From the NCBI GenBank assembly GCA_018697195.1, contig CM031870.1, positions 7,885,586 through 7,949,585 of the forward strand: DNA of 64,000 nucleotides. The letters run 5' to 3'. The notes beneath the pieces are model-generated. The model worked only from the letters and a program-made list of their open reading frames with translations, searched no databases and had not been told where the DNA came from. A program made the translations under genes and the position numbers. This document shows, in pieces, positions 51,501 through 64,000 of this stretch. Each line of letters opens with the position of its first letter. Within the stretch, counting starts at the first letter, position 1. This DNA is from Certhia americana. Taxonomy: Eukaryota > Chordata > Aves > Passeriformes > Certhiidae.

Positions 51501-53895
51501 TTCAGACCATCTGTAAACCTGCAGTGCAGGCAGAATCCTGGCTGGCCCATTTCATCTCCTGCAGGTGTCTAGAGCAAGGAAAAAAGGAAATGAAGAGTCA
51601 CTAAAACGAGATTGGTGAAAAAAACTTTACAGAGTGACACCATTCCTTGTCCTCCTGTCATGAACGAACTTGTATGAGAGCAAGAGTATGTGAAGGAAAC
51701 AGGAAAAGTACAGAAGCTTTCCTACAGCCCATTCACTTGCTTACAAAATTCCAGGCTCCAGCACTCTGTGACCAACTTGGTATTTCACAGTCATGCATCA
51801 CCTACACAAAACTTCATAAAAGTTTTAAATGAGAACACATAAGATTGAATTGTACATACCGCTTCTTAATCACATTTCTCTATTTCTTTTTCTAAACCTT
51901 CCCTCTTGCAACATCAAGAATGGCCAGGAAATCAGAGACAAGGTGAAGTGGAGGATGTAGAATGCTGGAAGGGATTCCATGAGATACAAATTAAAAGTTT
52001 TAGAATCAAAACTTAGATAGGGGTAAAACCTCCTGAGAGATCATCTCAGCAGGCAATTGTAGGCAGAGAAGTTGTACACAGAGGCTTATAATCTTTGTGA
52101 GCTAAATAACTATGCATGTTGTCTTGTTGACAAAAGTAGGTGGCAGGATCATAAATGCCTAAACGCTATTAGAGAGCAAACATGATCTGTATTTTCATCA
52201 TTATCAGTTCACAACTACACATAAACACTTGTAAGAGCACAATCACCACCATTTCTTGCCAGCACCTTGGAGTACTGTTGGAAGTTGAACTGGAAAACCA
52301 GTGTCTGGGGGAAGAAAAATGAGGTATAGTTTTATTTCTTCTTTCTACTATAACAAGCACAGCTTTTCCCCAAAAGTTCTCTTTTTCAAACTATCATTTA
52401 AAATCTGTTTTTCAGATGAAGAATAGAAGGGAAAAATGTGGGTATATACAAACACTGCAAGGGCTCCTGCTTCCCAGAGTTTACCTGCAGGAGTTAACTC
52501 CCTACCAGCTTCTTATTAGCACCACTTTTGACTTTTAAAAATAGTGTATTCCTCTAAATTCTACGATCTCATTTATCCTGGGACTGAAGTTCCAGCATGA
52601 AATTTATCACATCAGAAGCCTTACTACCCTGGCAACAGCCTGGCAGAGCTACAGATATCAAACAACAGACAACAAGTGGTTACTGGAAAAGAGATCTGTA
52701 TTTAGATAGAAGCATTGCCCTGCATAAACGTTCTCCATCTGAAACACATATCTCAGTCCAGCTCTAAAGACTGTTCTAAAAACCAAATTTTTTTTCCTGT
52801 TTCCTTCCCATCTGCATAGACTGTAGCAGCTGCATTGCAATTTGGGAAATGGCAGCCTGAAATTATTTATTTGGGGAATCCATTTCCCAGTCCTTGAGGA
52901 CAGTCTCTCAGCACCGCTGCCAAGCTTGGTGTGAAATCCCTGGAAGCAGCACCTGGAGGTATTGACCAGCAAACAAGTGAGTTTGGCAAAGAGCAATCTC
53001 TTCTTCACGTGCCTTTTCCCCTCTGCAGTCTTTTCAGTGGATCTAGCCCTTGATCAGGGTGTGAGTGACAATTAATGGATACGACACAGATTACAAGTGC
53101 AAGACACCTTGGGCATATAGGGAGGTATTGGGGAAGTCTGACAACCACCCTGTGCCAAATGCTGTGTAAAATCCCCACCCTGCTGGAAACCGAAGCATTG
53201 CCATCCTGGTTTTCCCAGGCTCAGGTGTTCAGGAGGACACACAGTGGTGGGGAGGTGCTCATGACAAGAGCCAAAGGCTCTTAGGTAGTCCAGTACCAGA
53301 GCTCTCATATGAGAAGCAAGACTGTAATGTTTTCCTCTCTGGAGTTTTACGAAAATTATGCCTTTGTCATTGGAGAAGCTGGGATTCATGGAACATTTTC
53401 CCTTCCATCAGGCAGATGAATCTATGATTTGTATTCTCTGATTTTAAATGAGATTCTCACCCATCTTCAGTGGATTTGATTGATAGAACACATGAGACCA
53501 CTCAGTAAAATGATACAGTGTAGATCAAAGCATGAAAGATAATTTTCCCTGAAATGCATGTAAGGGTAAGTTATGACTCTGTTTCACAGTTCATGGAACA
53601 CCATTTCATTTAAAGCCTAAATCTGTCATTTCAGCATTGTTTATCAAAATGCATCCTACACCCTTCCCCAGAAGAATAGTATCAAGTCAAAGGCAGAAAA
53701 TCTTACCCATACAAATACATAATTTCAAATATTTAACCAGCTTGTGATTTGCATGAATATTATCCACATATGATGCATTTGATGAAGCAAAAGTTATTCA
53801 TCTGCAAGTTAAATACCAAGAGTGGCAAAAAGTACCATAATATTTATGACAAAGAGACTGCCTGATGTATACCTGAAGATACATTCACCTGCTTG
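48551..53895. other. Non-coding stretch, no gene recognised
   Basis: AT-rich DNA with a T14 run at about 50,031-50,044 ending in CAG, and an (AAAT)n-like patch near 50,941-50,960. The minus-strand open frames 48812-49165, 52658-53008 and 53072-53389 have no motif that I recognise. No transposon recognised. Confidence 0.5.
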
Positions 53896-53934
53896 TATAT
53901 ATATATATATATATTTCATCACTTTTTTTTTTTT
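53896..53934. repeat. (TA)n microsatellite followed by a T12 run
   Basis: A 19-bp alternating T/A tract at 53896-53914, then TTCATCAC, then T12 at 53923-53934. Confidence 0.9.
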
Positions 53935-55911
53935 GGTCATACAGAAGCTGAAGAATAATCCCAACTATATTAATTTTTAATCTTCTTTCTTCATTATGTC
54001 TTTTTTCAGCTCACTCACACGCTGGGAGTAGATTTCTCCTCAAAATTATTTTCCTGCCATATGAATATTTGCAACATAAAGACACTTCGTTTTGGATTTT
54101 GTTTGATTGGATTTTTTTTTTCTTTACAGAAACACAAGGCTAATTAGTGCAAAAACAACCTTGTAAACAACCCTGGTACTTCCCTTCTTCCTCGTAAATC
54201 TGCATCACCCCTTTGATGTTTACAAAGTTAATAGGCTAAAATGTAATTAGGAGAAATTCCAGAAAAAAAAGAACAGTCATAAGAAAACACATGGAAAGAG
54301 AAAGAAGAGAGATGACAAAGATAAATCAAAATTCGAACTATTCTTTGCTTATACCTTATTTTTTTTCTTCTGTAAAATTTTCAGCATAAATTTAATTAAG
54401 ACATCTTTCTGGAGAGTAATAAGTCGTCAGTTGATTCAGCCCTGCCATTTTCCCTGATTCAGCGAAAGGGAAGTCACAGACCAAGTCTATTTTTTGTTAT
54501 CCCTGTGGCTCTTTGGATCCTTCAGAATTGTTTTTGTGTTTGCCCTGGAGCTGTTCCATGAAAACATACACAGGTCACAGATTAAGGACGACTGAAGTCA
54601 CTCATGCTTTGATCCATCTTAAAGACCAGCCTTGGCTGTAGTTAGGATGATTCAATGGCTGTTGGATTTGTTGTGCTTTGGCAGAATCAAACCTGCAGGG
54701 CTACGAGAACAGATGATGTAATCACAGGTTACAGGTACACAAAACAACACAATGACTATGTATTATCAAAGATGTGGTGGGGTGGTCTGGTCCTGACCTG
54801 GAACCCTTAAAACTGGATCAATCACCTCCGCTGGACAACAGCTAAAAGAGAAGGTTCCAACAGACTTTCCTTCTATGGGAAAATCTATGCTTTCCTAATC
54901 CAGCCACCCTCATAAAAGTAAACCATTCAGTTAAAGCATATTCAAACATACTCATAACATTCATATTCACCTAAAACACTCAATCATGTCTCCACACTGA
55001 AGATGGCATTAAGCAAGTAAGTTCTCATGGAGAAGCAGTGTTCAGGATGCAATGAGACAGAGGACAAATGTTGTAAAAAGTGCTAAGCACAGCTCAGTGC
55101 ACTCATATTTTTAAGGCTCACAGAAACTCAAGGAACATACAGTGCATAATTGAAACACATTATTAACTGCCAGCCTCAGGGGAAATCGCAGGCAAAGGCT
55201 CTCAGGGCTCTGAAACCCGTCACTCCTTCTCATCAAGCAGAGGCTGCCCAGCCCTGGGGCTGAAGAAGAGGAAAGCTGGGGGCTCTCCTTCAGACAGGGC
55301 TGTCAAGGTGTGAGCTTCTCCCACACCATCACCTCCACCACTGTCTCCAGCTCCTCTACAGGCTTTCAGTGGGGCTTCCACCTGAAGGGAGGCATTTCAG
55401 AAAGTTAGGCTGAGGCTCCTGAGGAGATGGCATGCAGAGAGCAGTTCTGCCTGCTCTTTTCCTCTTCCCAGCAATGGCACATGTTCTGGAAGAGCTGTGT
55501 ATTGTAAGGGGTTCCCCGAGGTTCTTGTGCAAGAATTGACACAGAACCCTGACCCTTGTACAGAGAAATTCCTTGCATTTAACACCAGTATCTGGACAGG
55601 AACGTTGCCTGGTCTCAGAAGGAATGACAGACACACATACCAGACTTTATGTGCCAGTCAGACAGGTAACACTCCCATAGCTGGGACAGGTAGTGTTCAG
55701 TTTAATTTAGCTTCAGGAAGGGTAGAGATAACAAGAGGCGTTCAGCCACCAGCCAGTGTCATTTCCCTCTGCTTCAGCACTATGCCTCTTTTTCCTTTCT
55801 ATAAATCACACACAGTTCCCTGGCTAAAGCATGAAAAGGTTGAACAAATCCCACACAGAGCCACAAGAAATACACAGCCTTTGCAAGAAACTTTGAGAGA
55901 AGTGAAAAAAC
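53935..55911. other. Non-coding stretch, no gene recognised
   Basis: AT-rich DNA to about 55,150, then a GC-richer patch (55,180-55,480) in which two minus-strand frames (55356-55636) and a plus-strand frame (55497-55919, 140 codons) overlap. None shows a recognisable motif, and the shared interval suggests composition and not coding. Confidence 0.5.
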
Positions 55912-55941
55912 ATAAATAATAAATAAATAAAAGATAAATAA
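55912..55941. repeat. AAAT-type simple repeat
   Basis: About 30 bp built of ATAAATAA units with one interruption. Confidence 0.8.
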
Positions 55942-57237
55942 TTTTAGATTCACTAAAATACTGTGATTAGTCTGTTTGCAGACTCTCTTGCCCTACAATG
56001 TAGCCTGCAAAGCAGTCAGCTAGCAAAGGTATTTATGGAAGATATACCAGAAAACAGGATTTATCTTCTAACATAATTCGTCAATGGAAATAAATTCATG
56101 TTATTACCGAGCGTAAAACCCTGTATGAAGCTATAAATGCTGGGCTTTTGTTCTGCTGCACAGGAGAAGAATTGGTGTTGCTTATTGCCCTGAGAAATGC
56201 CTAGAGGAATCCTGCAGGAGGTTTCGTTAAAAATACACTACTTTAACAATCAGCAGAGTGACTTCATTTTAAATTTTCAGTTACTAGGTTTGTCAGATTT
56301 TATAATCACCTGAAAGAAAGTCATAAATGACCATAGCTCATTTCAGCTACTTAAACTAGACAGGAAATTTTCTTTTTATTTTATTTTTATTTTAATAACA
56401 CTGCACAAAATAATTGAATATAAGTCAAAGCAATATTAAACCAGGTAAGAGATGCATAGATTTTCACCCTTCTGCCCAAGGTCTATTTATGGAAACATCA
56501 CAAGATGTTCTGTCTGTGGACAGAAAAGGCAGCCATGCTTCCAGACATAACTTATTTTTCGTGTGGAACAACATCAGTCTGTAGTCTGAAGCGTTGAAAA
56601 ATACTTGACTGTCCCTCCCCCATCATTTCAGCTAAATCTTAGTTGCTTACCTATGTGCAGCTTCTCACCTGCAGCCCTGCTGAATCCCCAGCAGCAGAGT
56701 AGTGTTGGGATCAGTGAGCTGCTCAGAAACACAAAATCTCTGCCAAGCCCTAGGGGAAATGCTTGGTGACATGTACCCTTCCAAGGCAACCTTGTCCTGC
56801 AATGAAGCAATAAGACTACCCCACAGCTTTAGCATTATTAATGCTGCTCCAGTTCTCCATATACTCAATACGTGCAGTCTAGATGCTAAGTTTTTATTAT
56901 AACCTCAAAATTTTTTCCTTTCCTTCTTCCTTCAAATATGTTAAAAAAAGGTGGCAGCTTTCGGGGGTCTCTATAAAGACTTCGAGAAAGTCCATTTTTT
57001 ATACCTTGGAAGATCTTATGCATTCTTTTGGACCATTTCAAATAGATTAGACGTATCTATTTAAATGATCATTGCAGTGCTAAAAAGTAAAAAACCCCAC
57101 CCAACTCTCTGTTTATTCATCTTCAACACATGCCAGAGGTTCAGGTTCAGGCTACCTTGCAGAAAGGTTAAGATTGTTCAGCTGGAGATTCCACATTTAT
57201 TTGTTCTGATACCCCTGCTCTAGTCACATACTTTATT
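55942..57237. other. Non-coding stretch, no gene recognised
   Basis: AT-rich, with a T-rich TTTTATTTT patch at about 56,370-56,397. Short overlapping frames at 56628-56902 lie on both strands and have no motif. Confidence 0.55.
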
Positions 57238-57276
57238 ATATGAATATAGTCTAGTATATAGTATTCATATACTATA
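57238..57276. repeat. Two overlapping AT-rich inverted repeats
   Basis: ATATGAATA (57238-57246) pairs with TATTCATAT (57262-57270). TATAGTAT (57257-57264) pairs with ATACTATA (57269-57276) around a 4-base loop. The two structures share bases and exclude each other. In AT-rich DNA such short stems can arise by chance. Confidence 0.6.
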
Positions 57277-57783
57277 CCATACATATCTACACCCGGATAG
57301 CAAGCATAAATCTATAAAATCTTTATTGTCTGTTACACAGTATGCTTTGATGTTCAAGCAATGCCATTTGCCTTTTCTTCTTACAACAGCAGGCTGTACT
57401 TGCCAACACAAGAACCTACATCTCACCTGACAGTAAATGGCAGCCACTCCTGGGAAATCCAATGATCTAATTGAAATAAGCAGGCTGTGTTGAAAAGCAT
57501 TTATTATTCATTGTGGCTCCATTACTACTGTATGGCACAGAAATTATCACATTGAAAAGGTCAGAGTCAGAGGAGTAAGGAACCTTTTTGTCAGTACAGG
57601 AAAGTCAACATCTAAGTCTAGGACTGAGAAGACAGTCATTTATACACAGCATGGTGAAAAATGACAGAGTTGAAGACAGAGTTACCACTACAGCTTCACT
57701 TTGAATTATTCAGCAATCCTTTTGTTTTTCTACACAGAACCTGACAATGGTTTGCGTATTTTTAAATTGCTTTGATAAGTCCA
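57277..57783. other. Non-coding stretch, no gene recognised
   Basis: No gene, repeat or RNA feature recognised. Confidence 0.6.
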
Positions 57784-57820
57784 TGTCTTGGTTTGGAAAG
57801 ACAGGGGTGTCTGCTAGGGA
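57784..57820 (-). mobile_element. End fragment of an LTR related to the one at 8,638
   Basis: TGTCTTGGTTTGGAAAGACA followed by GGGGTGTCTGCTAGGGA lines up with 8638-8671 (TGTTGTAGTTTGAAGGGCAG, then GTGTCTGCTAAGGA), differing by substitutions and a 2- or 3-base gap. Beyond 57,820 clear similarity stops. An ACCCCC patch near 57,857 may be a further remnant. The strand follows the orientation argued for the full copy. It is too short to show boundaries at the other end or a duplication. Confidence 0.55.
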
Positions 57821-59070
57821 ACTAAAAAAAAAATGGAAACTTTCTTTGGATCTCTAACCCCCAACAGTCCATGAGGAATGTTCTACTGAAGAAAGTGCAG
57901 AATACAAATTGGTGTTGGATTTAATTAACAATTGATCATCTTGGTTTACTTTTCTCACTAAGCAAGTAAATGGATGAAAAAGAAAAGCAAGCAGTGTGTT
58001 TACTTCCAAGTGTCTATCAGACAAATGATTCTGTTTCAAGATAAAACATGAGACTGAATTAAGAGAAGGACAGGCTTAGCAGGAAACTTTTTCAATATCT
58101 GCAAATTCATGAACAAAAAAAAAATAAATTAATCAACGTAATGTTATATCTTACTTTAATTCTTACAATAATTAAGGGATGACAACACATCCTAAAAAAT
58201 AGTAGATGAAACTGTTTAAAATAGGGAGATAATAATCTGGAAAGAAGGTAGCTATAACTTCCTTCCCCAAACTCCATATGGAACAAAATAAATTTTGTGG
58301 TCTTCACACAAAATTCTTCCTTCTAGACAGGGCATGTACAGGATCTGAAGGCTCTTTCCTGGGAGCATTCCAGCTCACACTCATTTCCAGTAGCAAGGAT
58401 TACTGCAGGAGGAAGCCAACATAACTTGAAGGGGGTGGGTTTTCAGCATGATCATATTCCCCCTCTATGGTCTCTCTCCCCCGCATTCCAGTTTCCAAAG
58501 TTGTCCTCAGGTGTGCAGGCTGCACCACCTGTGTGAACTGCACAAGGCAGATCCAAGGTGGGAGTTTACTATTTTCACCCTCACCAAATTTGTAGAAATG
58601 TTGTCAGTGGTGCATTTACTTTAATTCCCAGGAAAGACCAATTTTCCTAGACTGACCTCTGAAAGCAAGGAGGGGAGGGAGAGGAAACCTAACATCTTGA
58701 AAAGCGATAACATCTAATCGACTAACTTTCCAATAACTAATAAAATGTTACTAGTTCTCTGCCTGAAAAAATGTTGAATATATTCCCCAGAACCTTATAT
58801 TATTTGTTTTCATTACATTAATCATTAAAGGATACAAAGGATACATGCTACAGATTACCCGCTTCAAACACAATCTTCCTGATAAAGAGTCAGGAGCATC
58901 AGCAACGATAAATCTCAGGTAAACGCCAATGAGAGCAAGCAACCAGTGATTAGAGCGCTTGGTAAGATTTAGAAAATGTCAAACTGATAAATGATGACTT
59001 TCCAGATTTAAGGCAAGGCACAATGCAGTGTAGTATACAAGTCAATACCTCCCCATGAATAATGTATTTG
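57821..59070. other. Non-coding stretch, no gene recognised
   Basis: AT-rich DNA with an A10 run at about 57,824 and another near 58,115. A GC-richer patch at 58,430-58,570 has no open frame of note. Confidence 0.55.
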
Positions 59071-59122
59071 TCTTGTGAGGTGGTCCACATTCAGCTTGTT
59101 AGTTCTCACCCACCTCATAAGA
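59071..59122. repeat. 13-bp hairpin with 26-base loop
   Basis: TCTTGTGAGGTGG (59071-59083) pairs with CCACCTCATAAGA (59110-59122) with one G-U pair. The stem is longer than expected by chance but shorter than in a microRNA precursor. Confidence 0.7.
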
Positions 59123-62037
59123 ATTAAGTTAAGCAAACAAACTTTAGGTAGGATCTATTTATACAAAATATAGAAGGAATAAGAGTTTATCTTCTTTAGG
59201 TGATTGGTGTTCTGTAACACCTCAATCCTCTCCCTTTTTATTTTTTTGTGGGATATAAAGATTTTACTGCTGGTTAATAGTGTTTTTAAAGACATACTTA
59301 ATATCAGTGTACTTTGACTCCTACTCAGATGCATAGAAGCCATCACCACATGAATTCATAATAACCAGAACAGTGAATAAGTATTTTTAACAAGCTTAAT
59401 TTATTTCTGTAAATGGTGCAGTAAGGAGTCACCCGTGGTTTGTCTCTTGATACCTTTGAAGATCAGGGAGAGGGGAAGAGCTCTGAAGTGTGTTCCATCA
59501 CCCAAGAGACAGCTGGCATCAGTAATATCACGTTCCTTTTTCTACCTGCTTCATTGTTATGTCTAATCAATATGAATGATCACACACTGGCAGCACTATA
59601 CGTATGAGGTATTTCACTCATCCTGATACAGAGGAGTCATTGCAGAGAGAGAACTCTACAGCCACAATGTAGGGCATCCAGCGTGTGGGAGGGCTGCTTA
59701 TGATGGAGCATCCATCTGTAGAGATGTAACCAATATGGCATGGACAATGAGATATAAGGGAGGAATACTGGAGGACTGGAGCCCTGGAGGAGACAGCGAC
59801 TGATGTCACTCTTTCCTCTTTATAAAAAAAATTAGGCAGACTGACAATGAGAAGGTGTCTGCTGCAAAATATCATTTAAAACTAATACTTATCCGAGGCA
59901 GAGCTTTGTGGGGAAAGTAATTATAAATATCATTCTATGCACAAAGGCAAATGAAGAGCAAAAGGCTAACAGCTTGATGACAAAACAGAGGCTATCTGAG
60001 GCAGACCTGGGCTGAGAGTTCACCTGAAAGCTCTTGCACAGCCAAGCTAATCTTGAACTTCAGTATCTTGCTACAGCAGAGCCCTACTATTTTTAGCTGG
60101 CATTCCCTGTTGGATGAAAATTACTAGTCTCGTTTTCCAAGCAAATTATTGCCCATCTTCATTGTTTCAAAATAATCTTTACACACAGAGTGATTATTTC
60201 GATGAGTCAGAAATTGATAAGCAGAGAGAAGTGACAAGCTGTATTCGCTAATGGCACGTCTCCAGTTGCAATAGGGATTCAACCCTTCATAGGACCTTCA
60301 GCTGCTAAAACATACCTATTAAAGAAAAACACAACTGAAAATCAGGAAACCAGACGAAGATTCATATTGACTAAACAAGATACACTACCTATAAATTTTC
60401 TCATAAATGAATAATACTTTTGCTACAAGATGTACAGGATTAGAAAATAGTTGCTCAACCAACATTCTATTTTGAAGTTACAATAAAAGAAAATGTAGAT
60501 ATACATCTTTAGTTCATCCACTGACCGCCTGCCTGTCTGGATGTTGGGAATCTGTTTTGATTAAGCAGTTTGGCCCCCTCTAAACCCAAGGCCTGCAGCC
60601 ATGGAACAGATCTACCTGTACAGGAGACAGTGGAAACAGCAGTTTATGGACCCCAACCTGTATAGTGGTAAAGGAAGGATAAGCACCAGCAACTGGATTA
60701 CCATGAGTAGTTCCAAAAGAACTCAGGTCTTCAGATCACTGGCATTCCAAAATAAAACATCAAACGCACCATTTCAAGGAACTGTGGATGCAACTTCACA
60801 GAACCATTACTAATTCAATTAATTAAAGAGGGAAAAAAAAAAAAGCACAAAAAATAGCACACCACAGTTATTTGCTTCCTTGCCCAAACTTTAAGGAAAT
60901 AGGTCTTGCAGCTGTGCTCTGGGTACTGAAAACGCTTGTTCAGCAATGGTTTAATGGGGAAAATTGTACAAAGTTTTGAACTGTGATTACTGTGGTACAC
61001 TATGGTTTTCAGTCACTGGTGGAGTTTATGGTCCCTGGACAAGTCATAGAATATATGGTTTGTCTTACACAAACAAAGCACACACCATAACTGCAAACAC
61101 TTTCCCATGGGATAGACTGCTTTATGGCTTGATATGCTTATAGTTGTAATAAAATTTATTTTAGGAGAAAGCAGTAAAACAAAATTTAGAGAGTAGAATA
61201 ATGGGATAATTATGCTCTGAAACCAAATTGGCTTTCTTTATCTAAGCGTTTCATAAAGTCAAAACAATTTTTTATAGCAGTACCTCAATAAGGTCACTAC
61301 CAATTGGTCAGGTACCACTTCCATTATAAATTCTGCTTTTCAAGACCTTCATGGATGCAGGAATTTCTGCTTGTATTAAAGTAAGCTTGCCTTATTGACA
61401 AGTTATCAGCACAAATGCAGTTCTCCACACTTAAAAAAATCTAAAATCCATTTTTAGGATCAGAATATTTGGGGAGAGGGTACCAGAGTGGAAGGTTTGC
61501 TTCCAAGTACACAAGTGAACAATACGATAATGTTAGCTATAAAAATATCACAGTCCTTTCAAGGTTCTCAGTGTTTCTGACATTGCAGGGATAAAGAATG
61601 GAACAGATACTTAGGCTAGTTAAAGTAAAGCCCATGGAGCAAAAGCAGAGGCAGTGGAGAAGAGAGAGGATACAGTTATTTATGTACTAGGAATAATACT
61701 GTAGCATGTATTTCAGGCTTAGGCAGGGAGTCCATGCTCTGAATTTCCTATATATGCAAAAACTTTTTCACTAAAAGTTGAGGAATCAAGAGCAGTTTCT
61801 TAAGCGAAAGGGGAAATAAATAAAGCAGAAAAATACTTAAAAGCACCAATAGGTTCTCAGCTCTAAATCAGAATCTGCACATAAAGAGTAATCACATAAA
61901 AATTAATAACAGACATTTTTTCAAGAGAAAGTTAGGAACATTCCGCACATGCAAATGACACAGCACTAACATGTGCATTCAGGCTGAACACTAGATAATT
62001 TCCAAGTTTTTTGAATGAGTCATACAGAAGCAAATAG
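59123..62037. other. Non-coding stretch, no gene recognised
   Basis: AT-rich DNA with an A12 run near 60,833. The 70-codon frame at 60601-60813 has no motif. No transposon or RNA gene recognised. Confidence 0.55.
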
Positions 62038-62397
62038 TCATTTCTCATTCCTCCAATTTCTCCTTGTCCCAGCTTCCTCAAGATGCAGCTGGAGTGTCAA
62101 AGCAAGATCAGGGATGCCTCCCTTAGCATAATCTTTCCCTTTCCTCCTCTCATTTAGGCAGAAGCAGCCAAGACCCAGGGCAGTCACAGATAATCCCTCT
62201 TGAGATAGCAAGATCCAAATTATCCCACACAGCTGGGGGATATGCTCATCCCTCATGCTGGCCGTGCTGTAAGGGGAAGATGCTGCTTGTGAGTTCATCA
62301 GTGCCAGCGAGGGTCCAGCCACCAACTGAGCTGCACGTCTGAGAACCAGAATCAATCCTATAGTCAGGAATAGAACCCCTTCCCAGGATCCAGCCAC
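62038..62397 (-). other. Minus-strand open frame of 119 codons, unrecognised
   Basis: The predicted protein starts with a hydrophobic stretch (residues 5-20, VLFLTIGLILVL-like) and later has a second hydrophobic patch and a basic C-terminus. It resembles no family I can name. A second minus-strand frame (62246-62476) overlaps it. The local base composition is richer in G and C than its surroundings, which lengthens open frames by chance. It is listed only because of its length. Confidence 0.12.
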
Positions 62398-63136
62398 AAA
62401 GTAAATCTTTCAGGCAAGAAGAGTCTTCATGAATCCATTTTAACAAAACAACTTGCAAGCCTATCCCACATATCATCTGTAACCTTGCGCATGTTTCCTT
62501 TTTGTCTGGCTATTAAAACAGAGTAGGAACGCAGTACCTCCAGTATTAATCAAAAATCAGTAGCACTGCCCTGCTTGAGACATTCCACAGAGAGGACTAT
62601 TACTGCTGTAATGGCACTACAGGGTCATCTAGAAAATCACTTCTTTGCCATACTGTGGCAAGACTGCAGGGAAGTCCACACAGTCTAAGCTTCCATATTA
62701 ATACTGAAGCTTTCCAATTTACCACTTCTTCACATCAAATATAGACTATTTTCTTTAATTGCCTGTAAAAATTCACAGTGGAAATATCTGACATGCCCAG
62801 AACAAATTGTCTGTCAGGACGATGTTTTGCAGCCAAGCAGATAGCGTAATTGGATATTTAACTTAACTGCATTCTTTGTTTTTTTGTATTTTGTCTTACT
62901 CCTTAATGCTTGCTGAATTATGCATTCTGAACATCTCTCTAGATTGTCTGATTTTAAGTGAGTGTTCTGTTATTCTTTGAAAATAAACAATTTCACTATT
63001 AGCTTCTAAATCCCTGCCATTCCTACATGATTTTTCCCATATCCCAAAAACCCATGACAGGACATGAAATACTAAGGAACCCTGCTGTTCCCAGTTAGCA
63101 TTTGGAGAATTACAATCTAGAAATATTTATTTTCAG
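62398..63136. other. Non-coding stretch, no gene recognised
   Basis: AT-rich DNA. A pyrimidine-rich run and CAG at 63134-63136 directly before the next open frame could act as a splice acceptor. Confidence 0.5.
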
Positions 63137-63840
63137 ATGTGAAACGTCCCTGTGAAGAAAGGACAGTGAAGAAGGGCACATCTAGATTGAGCAAAAATTT
63201 GCAGAGGTGTAGCAAGTGTAGGCTGACTCAACTGACAGAACAGGATGCTACCCTCAACTCCTACTACTACGATTCCAGACTTCCTATGTCAAGAATGTCT
63301 ATTTATGGCCACAAATTTCCTCCTAGAGCTCAGTGGGTGCATCAGCCACCTCCCCACCACAGCCACAGACAGCTAGAATCCCTCCCTGCACACCTTCTAT
63401 ACAGGCAGGTCCAGGAAAAAAAAAAGTGGTCGTCAATATTTCACCCTGTTTCTCTGATTTCCACACTGAGCTTTCACCAGGAGAAACAAATTGCCATTTC
63501 AGTTCCCAGCCTCCTTTTTCCTTTGCTGCTCTCAGGGTCGAGAGAGTGGAATTTACTAGCAAATTATCAACGACTCATATTCCATACAACACACTACCAC
63601 CCAAGCTACCAAACTCAGACCCATTGGCCCTTTTTATTGTCAAAGGAGAAAACTCTGGAATGTCTTTGCTCTCACCAGATCCTTAACATTCTCTTGGGGA
63701 AGTTTTTCATTTTTTTGTATATTGATAAGTGCATAAGAGAAAAGAGAACATATCCTCAAAATTTATATCCCATAGCATATGGCAAATTGGATCAAGATCT
63801 TAGTAAAGTGAATAAATTACATAGATTGGGATGCTTCTGA
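63137..63840 (+). other. Longest open frame of the window, 233 codons, unrecognised
   Basis: The frame runs from just after an acceptor-like TTTATTTTCAG (ending 63136) to the TGA at 63838-63840, with no ATG near its start (codon at 63139 is GTG). The first 80 residues are rich in Lys, Arg, Ser, Tyr and His and include CSKC and a QPPPHHSH patch. The rest is more hydrophobic and lower in credibility. A possible donor (CAG|GTCCAG) lies at about 63,408, which would give an exon of about 90 codons. A second plus frame (63333-63686) and a minus frame (63323-63562) are open over the same interval, which weakens the case. I do not recognise a product. It could be a lineage-specific or terminal exon, a decayed retrocopy, or chance. 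Confidence 0.2.
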
Positions 63841-64000
63841 TTTTATTATCAACTTTAGGCATCTGTTCTCTTTGAAAGCCGTACAACTTTTGCTAATAAT
63901 GGCCTCCCCTCTTCCTGCTTAGCACAGGATATAATTCCATTGTCAAACTGATAATTGATGCTTGATAATAATTTTTCAACTTCACTTATTCAAACATTAT
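63841..64000. other. Non-coding end of window
   Basis: AT-rich sequence with no feature that I can support. Confidence 0.6.

Overview
This window looks like anonymous non-coding DNA from a bird nuclear genome, most probably a songbird. It is moderately AT-rich, with many short homopolymer runs and scattered CR1 LINE debris. It also has three solo endogenous-retrovirus LTRs of avian type, and no Alu, L1 or other mammalian repeats that I can see. There are no dense ORFs, ribosome binding sites, operons, CRISPR arrays, tRNA or rRNA genes, or other prokaryotic features. I could not recognise a single complete protein-coding gene. The window is either a gene desert or the inside of a very long intron. 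The assignment to birds rests on CR1 and on LTRs recalled from memory; passerine is a further inference.

Layout. Bases 1-8,071 are unremarkable intergenic or intronic sequence with two short degenerate tandem repeats (1,574-1,650 and 4,084-4,137). At 8,072-8,412 lies a minus-strand CR1 copy that has lost an internal block. About 225 bp on is a complete 690-bp solo LTR (8,638-9,327) with a perfect 5-bp target-site duplication. From 9,333 to 37,842 the sequence is mostly featureless. The exceptions are a GC-richer block with overlapping open frames (11,407-11,874), a nest of three inverted repeats (11,900-11,954), a long compound GATA/GACA microsatellite (18,586-18,781) and two nearly identical T12/A9 tracts. 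A second solo LTR (37,849-38,518, plus strand, perfect 6-bp duplication) and a third of another family (39,784-40,350, minus strand, no duplication found) sit 1.3 kb apart. The rest holds a CR1 3' tail (44,400-44,480), an LTR end fragment (57,784-57,820), hairpins and microsatellites.

Coding potential. Two open frames deserve a database search: 40,833-41,192 and 63,137-63,840. The first has an acceptor-like site in front and a consensus donor 33 nt beyond one in-frame stop. The second is 233 codons, long for this base composition, and begins at an acceptor-like site. I recognise neither product. The other open frames are short, mutually overlapping, or explained by the repeats. Nothing in the window suggests genes working together, and I found no convincing new biological system. 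The best-supported results are the mobile-element insertions with their duplications.
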